From assembly GCF_010500845.1 (NCBI RefSeq), contig NZ_JAAAMI010000003.1, forward strand, positions 306,971-370,970: DNA of 64,000 nucleotides. The letters run 5' to 3'. Below are positions 43,452 through 52,813 of the stretch, in pieces; within the stretch, counting starts at the first letter, position 1; each line of letters begins with the position of its first letter. A program made the position numbers and the translations under genes. The stretch comes from Flagellimonas sediminis (GTDB lineage Bacteria > Bacteroidota > Bacteroidia > Flavobacteriales > Flavobacteriaceae). The notes under the pieces are model-generated. The model was not told the DNA's origin. It searched no databases and worked only from the letters and a program-made list of their open reading frames with translations.

Positions 43452-43991
43452 ATGAATCGAAAACTGGAAAATAGCGAATTGGAACGACTAGATGTGGCCA
43501 GTTTTAAGGAAGCGGAAAAAACGGCCATCATCTTGGTTTTGGATAACATCCGAAGTTTGAACAATATTGGTTCGGTGTTCAGGACCGCGGATGCCTTTTT
43601 GGTGCAAAAGATCTATCTCTGTGGCATTACGGCCACCCCTCCCCACAAAGATATTCGTAAAACGGCACTTGGCGCCACGGAGAGTGTGGATTGGGAATAC
43701 CGAAAGGATACCCTGGAATTGGTAGAGGAACTCAAATCCAACCAGATTAAGGTCATTTCAGTGGAGCAGGCGGAAAATGCCATCATGTTGAATGCGTTTC
43801 AAGTGAAACCGACAGAAACCATTGCATTGATTTTTGGCAACGAGGTGAAGGGGGTTTCCCAAGAAGTGGTATCGGCTAGTGATGCTGTTTTGGAAATTCC
43901 GCAATTGGGAACCAAGCATTCCCTCAATATTTCGGTAAGTGCGGGGATAGCGGTGTGGGACGTTTGGTCCAAACTTGAGCTCCAGAAATGA
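43452..43991 (+). CDS. SpoU/TrmH-family RNA 2'-O-methyltransferase
   Basis: The start is placed at 43452 (MNRKLENSELERLDV); an ATG at 43440 adds four residues, and the longer open frame passes through the palindromic repeat and is unlikely. The 179-residue SPOUT enzyme has motif 1 LVLDNIRSLNNIGSVFRTAD, motif 2 ALIFGNEVKGVS and motif 3 IPQLGTKHSLNISVSAGIAV, which form the knotted SAM site. It methylates a ribose in tRNA or rRNA; which one is uncertain. Confidence 0.92.
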   Translation: MNRKLENSELERLDVASFKEAEKTAIILVLDNIRSLNNIGSVFRTADAFLVQKIYLCGITATPPHKDIRKTALGATESVDWEYRKDTLELVEELKSNQIKVISVEQAENAIMLNAFQVKPTETIALIFGNEVKGVSQEVVSASDAVLEIPQLGTKHSLNISVSAGIAVWDVWSKLELQK

Positions 43992-44020
43992 AAAAAGCCC
44001 CTTTTTTATGGGGCTCTGTA
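43991..44020 (-). terminator. Hairpin terminator between convergent genes
   Basis: AGCCCC (43996-44001) and GGGGCT (44010-44015). Read on the minus strand it is followed by TTTTTT, so it fits best as the terminator for the folK-dNK transcript coming from the right. Confidence 0.65.
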
Positions 44021-44107
44021 TAAAGCTTGAGTTAGTTAGTTTCGTATTTTGAGGGCTCTAAGAAAATAAAACCAATCGTTATATCCAAATATTTTGCAAA
44101 AATTCTC

Positions 44108-45253
44108 TTAAATGTTTGAGGAAAGAATGTTGTCTTCCAGCTTTTGCAAAATGGTTTCATAATCCTCGGGTCGTTGCACAAAATCCATCTCACTGATATC
44201 CACGATCACACTGTTCTGATCCGGATGGCTTTTGATGAAATCCAGATAACCCCTGTTTATTTTTTCAAGATATTCAGGGTCAATGTTCTGCTCGTAATCC
44301 CTTCCCCGTTTTTTAATGTTGGCCAACAAGCGTTCCGTGTTCTGGTAGAGATATAGATAGATTTCCGGTTTTTTCACCTCCTTGTACATAAAGTTGAAGA
44401 CTTTTCGGTACAGGTTGTACTCTTCTCGTTGCAGGGTCACCTTGGCAAAGATCAACGATTTGAAGATGTCATAATCACTCACCATAAAATTCTTGAAGAG
44501 GTCAAATTGGGAGGTGTCGTCCATAAATTGTTGGTAACGATCCGCCAAAAATGACATTTCCAAAGGAAATGCATATCGCGCTTGGTCCTCATAGAATTTG
44601 GGCAGGAAAGGGTTATCGGCAAATCGTTCCAAAATCAATTTGGCATTGAAATCATGGGCAATCATGGTGGAAAGGGTCGTCTTTCCGGCACCGATGTTCC
44701 CTTCAATGGAAATCAACTGCAACTGAGAAAAAAGCCCGATTCGGTCCTTGAACAGTTTATGCTTTGTCTTGGTCAACTTGCTTTTGTCCCTGCATTCCTG
44801 GAGTAGATTTCGGGTGTCTTTCTGAAATATGGGATGGTAAAACTGCGGGGCAATATCGGACAGTGGTTTCAAGACAAAATTTCGGTGTTGCATTTGCGGA
44901 TGCGGGATGACCAAATCCTCCGTGTTGATTATTTCTTGACCATAGTAAATGATATCGATGTCCAAAGTGCGGGAATTGTACCCATCATCTTGGGAACGCA
45001 CCCGGCCAAATTCTTGTTCAATGCCCAAAAGAGTATCGAGCAAGGTCTTTGGATCCAGCGGTGTCAGCACCGAAACACAAATGTTCAGAAAATCGTCACC
45101 TTCAAAACCAACAGCAGGGTTTTCATACACAGAGGAAATATCCAGCACAAGACCTACCTGCTGTTGTATCCGAAATATTGCTTTTTGCAGGTTGGCAAGG
45201 CGATTTCCCAAATTGCTCCCGAGCGATAAATATACCTTGTGTTTTTTGCCCAT
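44108..45253 (-). CDS. folK: Fusion of HPPK (FolK) and deoxynucleoside kinase
   Basis: A 381-residue two-enzyme protein. Residues 1-160 are 6-hydroxymethyl-dihydropterin pyrophosphokinase (LSLGSNLGNRLANLQKAI; GRVRSQDDGYNSRTLDIDII), a folate-biosynthesis step. Residues 178-381 are a deoxynucleoside kinase: Walker A SIEGNIGAGKTTLS, ERFADNPFLPKFYED, LADRYQQFMDD and the arginine-rich lid IKKRGRDYEQNIDPEYLEKI, typical of the dNK family that salvages deoxynucleosides. The join is a short linker around TKTKHKLFKDR. The frame is continuous and the two halves are complete, so this is a real fusion, reported from other Bacteroidota. Divergent from sppA. Confidence 0.94.
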   Translation of the reverse strand: MGKKHKVYLSLGSNLGNRLANLQKAIFRIQQQVGLVLDISSVYENPAVGFEGDDFLNICVSVLTPLDPKTLLDTLLGIEQEFGRVRSQDDGYNSRTLDIDIIYYGQEIINTEDLVIPHPQMQHRNFVLKPLSDIAPQFYHPIFQKDTRNLLQECRDKSKLTKTKHKLFKDRIGLFSQLQLISIEGNIGAGKTTLSTMIAHDFNAKLILERFADNPFLPKFYEDQARYAFPLEMSFLADRYQQFMDDTSQFDLFKNFMVSDYDIFKSLIFAKVTLQREEYNLYRKVFNFMYKEVKKPEIYLYLYQNTERLLANIKKRGRDYEQNIDPEYLEKINRGYLDFIKSHPDQNSVIVDISEMDFVQRPEDYETILQKLEDNILSSNI

Positions 45254-45322
45254 AATCGAAGGAACAAAGTAAACAAAACAATACTACAATGGTTATATTT
45301 GGCACGTATTAAATTTTGTTGG

Positions 45323-47083
45323 ATGAACTTTTTGAGGAACCTATTGGCTTCCATTTTAGGGAGCTTGGTGGCATTTGCAATAATCATGGGGATGTTCTTC
45401 ATCTTTTTGATTTTGATGGGAAATTCGGAGGAAGGCATATTGGTGAAAAAGAATTCCATTTTGGAAATCGGACTGATGATGCCCATCATGGATTATACGG
45501 GAGTTGATGATACCGATCCCTTTGGTGGCCTTTGGGCTTCGGAAATGGGTCTGGATGAGATTATACACGCCATTAAGGTGGCCAAAACGGACGATGATAT
45601 TGAGGGAATCAGCATCACCACCAGTTTTTTACAGGCAGGGATGGCCCAAACACGGGAAATCAGGCAGGCACTGCTTGACTTTAAGGCTTCGGGCAAGTTT
45701 GTCATGGCGCATTCCGATTTTTATTCCCAGAAGGATTATTATCTGGCCAGTGTGGCCGATGAGGTATATGTGAACCCTGTCGGTGCGATGGATTTTAAAG
45801 GATTGGCCACGGAAGTCCTTTATTACAAAGACCTTCAGGAAAAAACGGGAATCAAAATGGAAGTTATCCGCCACGGAAAATATAAAAGTGCAGTGGAACC
45901 CTTTTTGTCCAATACCATGAGCGATGAGAACCGCACGCAGATCAAGGAATTGCTTACTTCTATTTGGGACGTGATCTTGGATGATGTGTCCGCATCAAGA
46001 AACATCAGCAGAGCTGATTTGAATACCATAGCCGATACATTGGGTGGCAGAACACCAAAATTGGCCGTGGCATCAGGGTTGTTGGATGGCACCCTGCATT
46101 TTGACCAGTATGAAGGATTGCTAAAGGAGAAAATGGGTGTTGGGGAAAATGACGAATTAAACTATGTTTCCTTGACGGATTATATTCAGAATACTAACAA
46201 GAACAAGCTGCTTTCCGGTTCGGATAAAATTGCCGTGATCTATGCTCAAGGGGAAATATTTTTTGGAGAAGGGGGTAAAGACTACATCGGCCAGGGACTG
46301 ATTGTGGACGCGTTGAAAAAGGCCGCCAAAAACGAAAATGTAAAGGCCATTGTGTTCCGGGTAGATTCGCCTGGGGGCAGTGCCTTAGTGTCCGATATCA
46401 TTTGGAGGGAAATGCAATTGGCCAAGGCTGAAAAGCCTTTGGTGGTCTCTTTTGGAAACGTGGCAGCTTCTGGAGGATATTATATTGGGGTAGGTGGTGA
46501 CAAGATTTTTGCCGAACCCACTACCATCACTGGTTCCATTGGAGTGTTCGGGACGATTCCCAACGTGAATGAATTGGCCAAGAATGTAGGGATCAACGCA
46601 GAGCAGGTGGGGACCAACAAAAACTCTGTGGATTATTCCTTATTTGAACCCATGAGCAATTCGTTCCGGAAGGTAGTATTGGAAAGCATAGAGGAAACGT
46701 ACGGTACCTTTTTGGAGCGTGTGGCCCAAGGCCGCAATATGACCGTGGCCCAAGTGGATTCGTTGGCACAAGGTAGGGTGTGGAGCGGTGTGGATGCCAA
46801 GGCCAATGGTCTGGTGGACGAACTGGGGAATTTGGACGATGCCATAGCTGCTGCAGCCGAAATGGCGGGATTGGAATCTTACGGCATACGTCAATATCCC
46901 AAATACAAAACCGATTTTGAACGCTTCATGGAAGATTTGGGTGGAATGAAGACCAAAATTGGGCAGGAACTCATTCAAGAAGAAATTGGAACCGAAGCAT
47001 ACAAGATGTTGAAGGAGTTTAAGGATCTGAGTAAACAGGAAGGAATACAGGCCAAGATGCCGTTTAGTTTGAATATTAAATAG
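45323..47083 (+). CDS. sppA: Signal peptide peptidase SppA, 67-kDa type
   Basis: The ATG at 45323 is chosen (MNFLRNLLASILGSLVAFAI, an N-terminal membrane anchor); the frame extends to 45239 but the added part is not conserved-looking. The 586-residue protein has two ClpP-like S49 domains: N-terminal (about 60-300) with the Lys-bearing region VIRHGKYKSAVEPFL, and C-terminal (about 310-520) with RVDSPGGSALVSDI and the nucleophile Ser near residue 383 in NVAASGGYYI, followed by ITGSIGVFG. It degrades cleaved signal peptides in the membrane. It is followed after 5 bp by the queuosine precursor transporter. Confidence 0.95.
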   Translation: MNFLRNLLASILGSLVAFAIIMGMFFIFLILMGNSEEGILVKKNSILEIGLMMPIMDYTGVDDTDPFGGLWASEMGLDEIIHAIKVAKTDDDIEGISITTSFLQAGMAQTREIRQALLDFKASGKFVMAHSDFYSQKDYYLASVADEVYVNPVGAMDFKGLATEVLYYKDLQEKTGIKMEVIRHGKYKSAVEPFLSNTMSDENRTQIKELLTSIWDVILDDVSASRNISRADLNTIADTLGGRTPKLAVASGLLDGTLHFDQYEGLLKEKMGVGENDELNYVSLTDYIQNTNKNKLLSGSDKIAVIYAQGEIFFGEGGKDYIGQGLIVDALKKAAKNENVKAIVFRVDSPGGSALVSDIIWREMQLAKAEKPLVVSFGNVAASGGYYIGVGGDKIFAEPTTITGSIGVFGTIPNVNELAKNVGINAEQVGTNKNSVDYSLFEPMSNSFRKVVLESIEETYGTFLERVAQGRNMTVAQVDSLAQGRVWSGVDAKANGLVDELGNLDDAIAAAAEMAGLESYGIRQYPKYKTDFERFMEDLGGMKTKIGQELIQEEIGTEAYKMLKEFKDLSKQEGIQAKMPFSLNIK

Positions 47084-47088
47084 GAGGG

Positions 47089-47796
47089 ATGACGCAAAGG
47101 GACAAAAGAGCGGCATTTACCATTTACCTCTACCTAGGGGCCCTGTTCATTACCTCGTTGGTGGTGTCCAACCTCATTTTTCAAAAGTTTTTTCACTGGA
47201 ACCCCTTTGGGGAAGTCACTGTTTTTGGTGCGCCGTTGTTTGAGCTTTCCGTGGGGATTTTGCCTTACCCAGTCACTTTCTTGATTACGGATTTAGTCTC
47301 CGAGGTGTATGGGCAAAGGAAGGCTAATCAGGTGGTTACGGCTGGTATTTTTGCTTCTTTCTTCTCCATGGGCATCATTCTTTTGGCCAATTTTTCAGAA
47401 GCCATTCCCACTTCTCCAGTGGATGATGTTACCTTCAGCAAGGTATTTGGCTTGTCGCCTTTGGGAGTGTTGGCCTCCATGCTGGCCTATTTGGCCGCAC
47501 AGTACATCGATATAAAAATCTATCATTATTGGAAAAAGGTTACCGAAGGCCGAATGTTGTGGCTTCGGAACAACTTTTCCACCTTTTCTTCCCAGTTTAT
47601 TGATACCCTAACCGTGATTACCCTATTGTGTCTTTTTGGGGTTTTGCCTTGGGATAAATTTTATGGTCTGCTCGTAAGCGGTGTTATTTTTAAAATTATT
47701 ATTGCGGTGTTGGACACCCCTTTCCTCTATTTGCTCGTATATCTTATGCGTAAAAGATTTAACTTAAAAATAGGGGAGGAAATTTCTTTGGATTAA
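47089..47796 (+). CDS. Queuosine precursor transporter (YhhQ/DUF165)
   Basis: A 235-residue membrane protein with six predicted helices. The family signature is present: LYPVTFLITDLVSEVYG-type sequence (here LPYPVTFLITDLVSEVYGQR), YWKKVTEGRMLWLRNNFSTF and SSQFIDTLTVITLLCLFG. It imports preQ0/preQ1 used to make queuosine in tRNA. It follows sppA by 5 bp, probably in one operon. Confidence 0.93.
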   Translation: MTQRDKRAAFTIYLYLGALFITSLVVSNLIFQKFFHWNPFGEVTVFGAPLFELSVGILPYPVTFLITDLVSEVYGQRKANQVVTAGIFASFFSMGIILLANFSEAIPTSPVDDVTFSKVFGLSPLGVLASMLAYLAAQYIDIKIYHYWKKVTEGRMLWLRNNFSTFSSQFIDTLTVITLLCLFGVLPWDKFYGLLVSGVIFKIIIAVLDTPFLYLLVYLMRKRFNLKIGEEISLD

Positions 47797-47832
47797 CAAC
47801 TTCTCCTTTATTTTGCTGTAAAACATCAAGGT

Positions 47833-50526
47833 ATGAAGAAAAAAGTCCTAAAGATTACCGGTATAACCCTACTTATCCTACTTGTTCTGATTATCGCCCT
47901 TCCATTGTTCCTTCAAGGGAAGATCGAACAGATCATCAAAGACAAAGTCAACAACAGCATCAACGCTACCTTCGATTTTGAAGATGCCAGTTTGAGCTTG
48001 CTCAAGAGTTTCCCGAATGCCAATTTGGAACTCACCAATCTCTCCCTCGTAAACAAAGCTCCCTTTGAAGGGGATACGTTGTTTTATGCGGGCGATATAG
48101 AACTCACCATGTCCATCAAGGAATTGTTCAAATCAGCGGAGGAGCCTATCGTACTTCAAAAATTGAATGTGGATCATGCTAAGGTGAACATTAAGGTAGA
48201 TGTCAATGAAAATGCCAATTACGACATCGCCAAGGAGGATGAAAGTGCTACAACAGAAACCGCAGATGCATCTGATGACAACTTCACCTTGGCCATGGAT
48301 TCCTATAGCATCACCAATTCGGAGATTGTATACCACGATCTTTCCAGTGGTATGCGTTTGGCCATTTCAGAAATGAACCATACCGGTACCGGAGACCTGT
48401 CCCTTGAAAAATCTGAATTGAAGACCATGACCGATGCCTTGGTTTCTTTTGAGATGGACAGCACGTTGTACCTGAACAAGAACAAAATCAACTTGGATGC
48501 CTTGATCGGTATTGATCTGGCCGAGAGCAAATATTCCTTTTTGGAGAACAAGGCCATGGTAAACCAGTTGCCTTTGGTTTTTGATGGCTTTGTGAAGTTG
48601 AACGACGATAACCAAGAGGTGGATATCACCTTCAAGACACCTTCTTCGGATTTCAAAAACTTTTTGGCCGTGATTCCCGAAGCGTATTCCAAAAACATTG
48701 AAACCGTGGAAACTACCGGGAACTTTGAGGTGAACGGTCAATTTAAGGGTATTGTGGACGATGAACACATTCCTACATTCAAGATTGCCATTAATTCGGA
48801 CAATGCTTCGTTCAAGTATCCGGATTTGCCCAAAGCGGTTCGCAACGTGTATATCGACACCGAGATCAACAACGAAACGGGTATCACCGAAGATACGTAT
48901 GTGAACATCAATAAATTATCCTTCTCCATTGATCAGGATAAATTCAACATGAATGCCAAGATCCGGGAACTGATGGGGAACACCAAAGTGAACGCCCACA
49001 TGGATGGTAAGATCAATTTGGCCAATATCTCCAGTGCCTATCCAATGCCCGAAGATTTCAATTTGAAGGGTATTTTGAATGCGGATGTGACCACGAGTTT
49101 TGACATGGAATCTTTGGAAAAAAAGCAGTACCAGAATACCCAAACCGCCGGAACCATGCAATTGACCGGGTTCGAATATACTTCTGAAGAAATGAAGAAT
49201 CCTGTGGCCATCAGTAATGCTGCCATGACCTTTAACCCACAGACCGTTACCCTGAATTCTTTTGAGGGGAAAACGGGCAGTACGGATTTTAACGCTACGG
49301 GAACCTTGACCAACTTGTTGGGCTTTATGTTCAACAATGAAAATGTGGAAGGGAATTTCAAGTTGACCTCGAATCAATTCGCCCTGAACGATTTTATGAT
49401 GGAGGATACGGTAGCGGAGGGCCAGACGCAAACCGAGACCACTACTACTGGCGAGGAACGAATCAAGATTCCATCCTTTTTGGACTGTACGGTGGAAGCG
49501 GCTGCCAATACCGTTTTGTATGATGACCTGAAACTGAAAAATGTGAAAGGTACTTTGGTCATCAAGGATGAAACGGCAACAGTTAAAAATCTAACTTCTG
49601 ATTTGTTTGGTGGAACCTTAGGTCTGAGCGGTGCCGTTTCAACCAAAGGGGAAAATTCCACTTTCGATGTGGATTTGGGTATGAGCAATTTCAATATCGG
49701 GGAGTCTTTTGCCGGATTGGAACTCTTTAAAGTATTGACGCCTATTGCAACCGCTATTCAGGGTAAGTTGAATTCCGAAATCAAACTAGCAGGAAATTTA
49801 AAGGAAGATTTTACCCCGAACCTAGCCACCATTTCCGGAAATTTGTTAGCTGAACTGCTTTCACCAAAAGTAGATACACAAAAGGCTCCCTTGGTTTCGG
49901 CATTGGACAGCAAACTCAATTTTTTAAATGCCAAGGAAATCAATTTGGAAGGTTTAAAGACGGCCTTGAGTTTCGATAATGGAACGGTTCAGGTGAAACC
50001 TTTCACATTAAAATACAAGGACATGGCCATAAACGTGGCCGGTAGCCATACGTTTGACAAGCAGATGAAATACACCGCCACCCTGGACGTTCCCGCCAAG
50101 TATTTGGGCACTGAAGTGAACAACTTGATAGCCAAATTGAACGACAACAGCTTACAAGAAGTGACCGTTCCTGTGACCGCCAATATTGGAGGCAGTTTTA
50201 CAGATCCCACCGTTAGCACAGACCTCACCTCTGGGGTAAAGACCTTGACGACCAAATTGGTGGAAATCCAAAAGCAGAAATTGGTGAACAAAGGAAAGGA
50301 TACCGCCAAGGACCTTTTGTCTGATGTGTTCAAAAAGGATGAGGGCGATACCACCGCTACCAAGTCTTCTGGGGTAAAAGAGGCCTTGGGTAATTTACTG
50401 GGAGGTCAAAAGGAAACCAAAACCGATACTACCAAGACCACGACCAAAGAAGAAGACGTAAAGAACACAGCAAAATCCGTTTTGGGAGGTTTGCTGGGGA
50501 AAAAGAAAAAGGATACCGTAAACTAA
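47833..50526 (+). CDS. AsmA-family (AsmA-like C-terminal domain) membrane-anchored protein
   Basis: An 897-residue protein with one N-terminal membrane helix (LKITGITLLILLVLIIALPL), then a long periplasmic region of repeated beta strands with the AsmA landmarks (DASLSLLKSFPNANLELTNL; LTMSIKELFKS) and an AsmA_2-like C-terminal part (ISGNLLAELLSPKVDTQKAP; FTDPTVSTDLTS). It ends in a low-complexity Lys/Thr/Asp tail. AsmA-like proteins are thought to act as periplasmic bridges that move lipids to the outer membrane. Function in this organism is inferred from the family. Confidence 0.9.
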   Translation: MKKKVLKITGITLLILLVLIIALPLFLQGKIEQIIKDKVNNSINATFDFEDASLSLLKSFPNANLELTNLSLVNKAPFEGDTLFYAGDIELTMSIKELFKSAEEPIVLQKLNVDHAKVNIKVDVNENANYDIAKEDESATTETADASDDNFTLAMDSYSITNSEIVYHDLSSGMRLAISEMNHTGTGDLSLEKSELKTMTDALVSFEMDSTLYLNKNKINLDALIGIDLAESKYSFLENKAMVNQLPLVFDGFVKLNDDNQEVDITFKTPSSDFKNFLAVIPEAYSKNIETVETTGNFEVNGQFKGIVDDEHIPTFKIAINSDNASFKYPDLPKAVRNVYIDTEINNETGITEDTYVNINKLSFSIDQDKFNMNAKIRELMGNTKVNAHMDGKINLANISSAYPMPEDFNLKGILNADVTTSFDMESLEKKQYQNTQTAGTMQLTGFEYTSEEMKNPVAISNAAMTFNPQTVTLNSFEGKTGSTDFNATGTLTNLLGFMFNNENVEGNFKLTSNQFALNDFMMEDTVAEGQTQTETTTTGEERIKIPSFLDCTVEAAANTVLYDDLKLKNVKGTLVIKDETATVKNLTSDLFGGTLGLSGAVSTKGENSTFDVDLGMSNFNIGESFAGLELFKVLTPIATAIQGKLNSEIKLAGNLKEDFTPNLATISGNLLAELLSPKVDTQKAPLVSALDSKLNFLNAKEINLEGLKTALSFDNGTVQVKPFTLKYKDMAINVAGSHTFDKQMKYTATLDVPAKYLGTEVNNLIAKLNDNSLQEVTVPVTANIGGSFTDPTVSTDLTSGVKTLTTKLVEIQKQKLVNKGKDTAKDLLSDVFKKDEGDTTATKSSGVKEALGNLLGGQKETKTDTTKTTTKEEDVKNTAKSVLGGLLGKKKKDTVN

Positions 50527-50530
50527 ATCA

Positions 50531-50560
50531 AAAGGGGCGAATTAATCGCCCCTTTTTTTA
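50531..50560. terminator. Bidirectional intrinsic terminator
   Basis: AAAGGGGCGA (50531-50540), loop ATTAA, TCGCCCCTTT (50546-50555), then more T. It separates the AsmA-like gene from the convergent DUF6090 gene. Confidence 0.9.
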
Positions 50561-51325
50561 TTCCCTAATCTCACTATTGATGGTTGCCAGAATCTCGTCC
50601 ATGCCTTGCATTAATGGGCTGTAGTGCATGGTTTCCGTAGTAATGCTGGTTAGGATGAACATCAACATATTGTTCTCAAATTCCGTGGATTTCAAAATGG
50701 TGAGGTTGCTCAACCGTTCCTTTCCAACCGATAATCCCAGATCACCGGAAACCCCTGTAAGGTCGTAAATGGTTTTGATGCTATATTCGTTCGTGCGGAA
50801 CATATTGATGATTTGATTCCGTTCTTGGTCCAGCATTGCCTCTTGTTTAGTGATATCCTCCAAGTTGGAAATCCAGTTGGTGAGCAAAACCCTAAGTTGT
50901 GGGTTGGACAGGTCCTTTAAACTTCCTGAATTGATCATTTCTTGAAGCAACGAATTGTTTGGGTTGAAGGAAATATCGAAAGCAAAGGCATTGTAAAATA
51001 GATTGGATAATTCTTCCTCATTGGGAAGGTCTTCAGGATCTTGCATGAAGCCGATAATCGTCTTGGAATCCTTGTAGCTCCTTTTGTTTACACTGATCAG
51101 TTCCTTCAATTTGATTTGGCTGGTTTCAAATTCCTTTTTCAGTCCGATCAGGTATACCTGTTCCTTTTCCCGTTTATTGTGTTGTTCGTTTGCATTGTCA
51201 ATGGCAAGGGCAATTAAGATTCCAATGACCACCAATACAATTTCACCAATGGCATATAGGGCATAATTGCTGATTTTTCTCTCTTCGACAAGACCTTTTC
51301 TAATTTTTCTAAAAAATTTGAGCAT
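50558..51325 (-). CDS. DUF6090 family membrane protein
   Basis: The ATG at 51325 (MLKFFRKIRKGLVEERKISN) matches the typical start; a longer frame to 51355 is not needed. The 255-residue product has one membrane helix (NYALYAIGEIVLVVIGILIA), a coiled-coil-like helical region and an otherwise helical domain. Such proteins are abundant and often multicopy in Flavobacteriaceae; function unknown. It lies 32 bp downstream of the YfcC-like transporter gene. Confidence 0.85.
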   Translation of the reverse strand: MLKFFRKIRKGLVEERKISNYALYAIGEIVLVVIGILIALAIDNANEQHNKREKEQVYLIGLKKEFETSQIKLKELISVNKRSYKDSKTIIGFMQDPEDLPNEEELSNLFYNAFAFDISFNPNNSLLQEMINSGSLKDLSNPQLRVLLTNWISNLEDITKQEAMLDQERNQIINMFRTNEYSIKTIYDLTGVSGDLGLSVGKERLSNLTILKSTEFENNMLMFILTSITTETMHYSPLMQGMDEILATINSEIRE

Positions 51326-51357
51326 GTTCAATTCTTTGGTAGTATTCGCATTCACTT

Positions 51358-52692
51358 TTATTGATAACCAATGACAACGGCAACAATAATGGCTGCGGCG
51401 CCGATTAAAAGCATGAGCGAGGTTGGTATGATGGCAAATTTAAACCATTTGTTATAAGGAACATTGCCGATGGCCAAAACAGCCATGAGGGCACCGTTGG
51501 TGGGAACGATCATATCGGCCATCACAGCACCGTATTGGTAGGCCAATACGCATGTCTGTCGGGAGAGACCTATTAAATCGGACAAGGGCACCAAAATGGG
51601 CATGGTAAGAACGGCTTGCCCAGAATAGCTGGGGACCGGAAAGTGGAGCAAAGAATGGGAAACCATCATAAGAATGCCCGAAGTGGCCGGGGAAAAGTTT
51701 TGCAAAGGCCCGAACAACCCATACACAATGGTATCCATGATCATACCGTCCGATAAAATGATGGAGATGCTATTCGACAATCCCATAATCAGGGCCGCAA
51801 AAAGCATTTCCTTCATACCATCAATATAGTTTTCGGTGGTTTTGTTCAAATTCATTTTGGCAAGTAACGCTGCTATAATGCCCAAGGCAAAGAAGCAGGC
51901 CGACATTTCATTAAAACCCCATTCCAAATAGAGGATGCCAAGAATTACGACGACGAAGGTCAGACAGAGCGACCACAAAATGACGCTATGTCGAATTCCC
52001 ATTTTTTGGTGCGTGGGATTCATCGAGATTTTCTCAATCCGGTTTTTTTGGGCATAACGCAAAAGGTAGACCATCCATACTAAAAATGCTGCTAAAAGCA
52101 CGGCCATACGAAAGGTTCCCCCAGACAATAAAGGGATTGCCGCTTCTTTCTGCGCAATAAGAACCGCAAAAGGATTGGAAGGACTGAACGAACTGCCCAC
52201 TACCGTTGAGCCATAACTTGCAAGGAGCATGGTGAGGGTATTATAACCCAAACTTTTGCCAAACAAGATCAATACAGGTGCCAAGGCGACTACTTCTTCC
52301 TGCATACCAATGGAGACCCCTCCAGCGGTAAACAATGTAGTTAAAATAATGAGGGCATAGGATTCCTTGCCATTCAACGTGTTGACCAGTTTAGCCAGCC
52401 CTTCGCTGAGTGCTCCGGTATTTTCAATGATATAGAAACACCCGCCGATCAGAAAAATCAGGACGATTAGGTCAGCCCCTTTTTCCAGTCCTTCAGGAAT
52501 GGAGACCAAAAGATCAAAAAAGCTGGGTCGTTCCGCATCAACAGAATGATAGGAATTGTTAACTACCCGTGTAATTCCGGTTTCCTCCTCCAAAAATCTT
52601 TCATAACTGCCCTGTGGAACAACATAGGTGAACAACCAGGAAAAGACAATCACCCCAAGAAGAATGACAAAGGCATTGGGAAAGTTTTTCAT
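51358..52692 (-). CDS. YfcC/DcuC-family membrane transporter
   Basis: Start at 52692 (MKNFPNAFVILLGVIVFSWL); an in-frame start at 52722 adds a polar 10-residue segment before the first helix. The 444-residue protein has 11-12 membrane helices and the family's GGVSIGMQEEVVALAPVLI and GSTVVGSSFSPSNPFAV segments (about residues 130-180), plus PVPSYSGQAVLTMPILVPL near residue 360. Related proteins carry C4-dicarboxylates, basic amino acids or peptides; the substrate here is unknown. Confidence 0.87.
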   Translation of the reverse strand: MKNFPNAFVILLGVIVFSWLFTYVVPQGSYERFLEEETGITRVVNNSYHSVDAERPSFFDLLVSIPEGLEKGADLIVLIFLIGGCFYIIENTGALSEGLAKLVNTLNGKESYALIILTTLFTAGGVSIGMQEEVVALAPVLILFGKSLGYNTLTMLLASYGSTVVGSSFSPSNPFAVLIAQKEAAIPLLSGGTFRMAVLLAAFLVWMVYLLRYAQKNRIEKISMNPTHQKMGIRHSVILWSLCLTFVVVILGILYLEWGFNEMSACFFALGIIAALLAKMNLNKTTENYIDGMKEMLFAALIMGLSNSISIILSDGMIMDTIVYGLFGPLQNFSPATSGILMMVSHSLLHFPVPSYSGQAVLTMPILVPLSDLIGLSRQTCVLAYQYGAVMADMIVPTNGALMAVLAIGNVPYNKWFKFAIIPTSLMLLIGAAAIIVAVVIGYQ

Positions 52693-52813
52693 GCGGTCGG
52701 TTTTGGTTTGGCAGGTTATCAAATTCCATAATTTGGAAAGATAACTTCCTTAAAATAAAGCTATTTTGACAAATTTTCACAAAAAGTTACTGAAAATCAA
52801 AGGGTAGCAGAAT

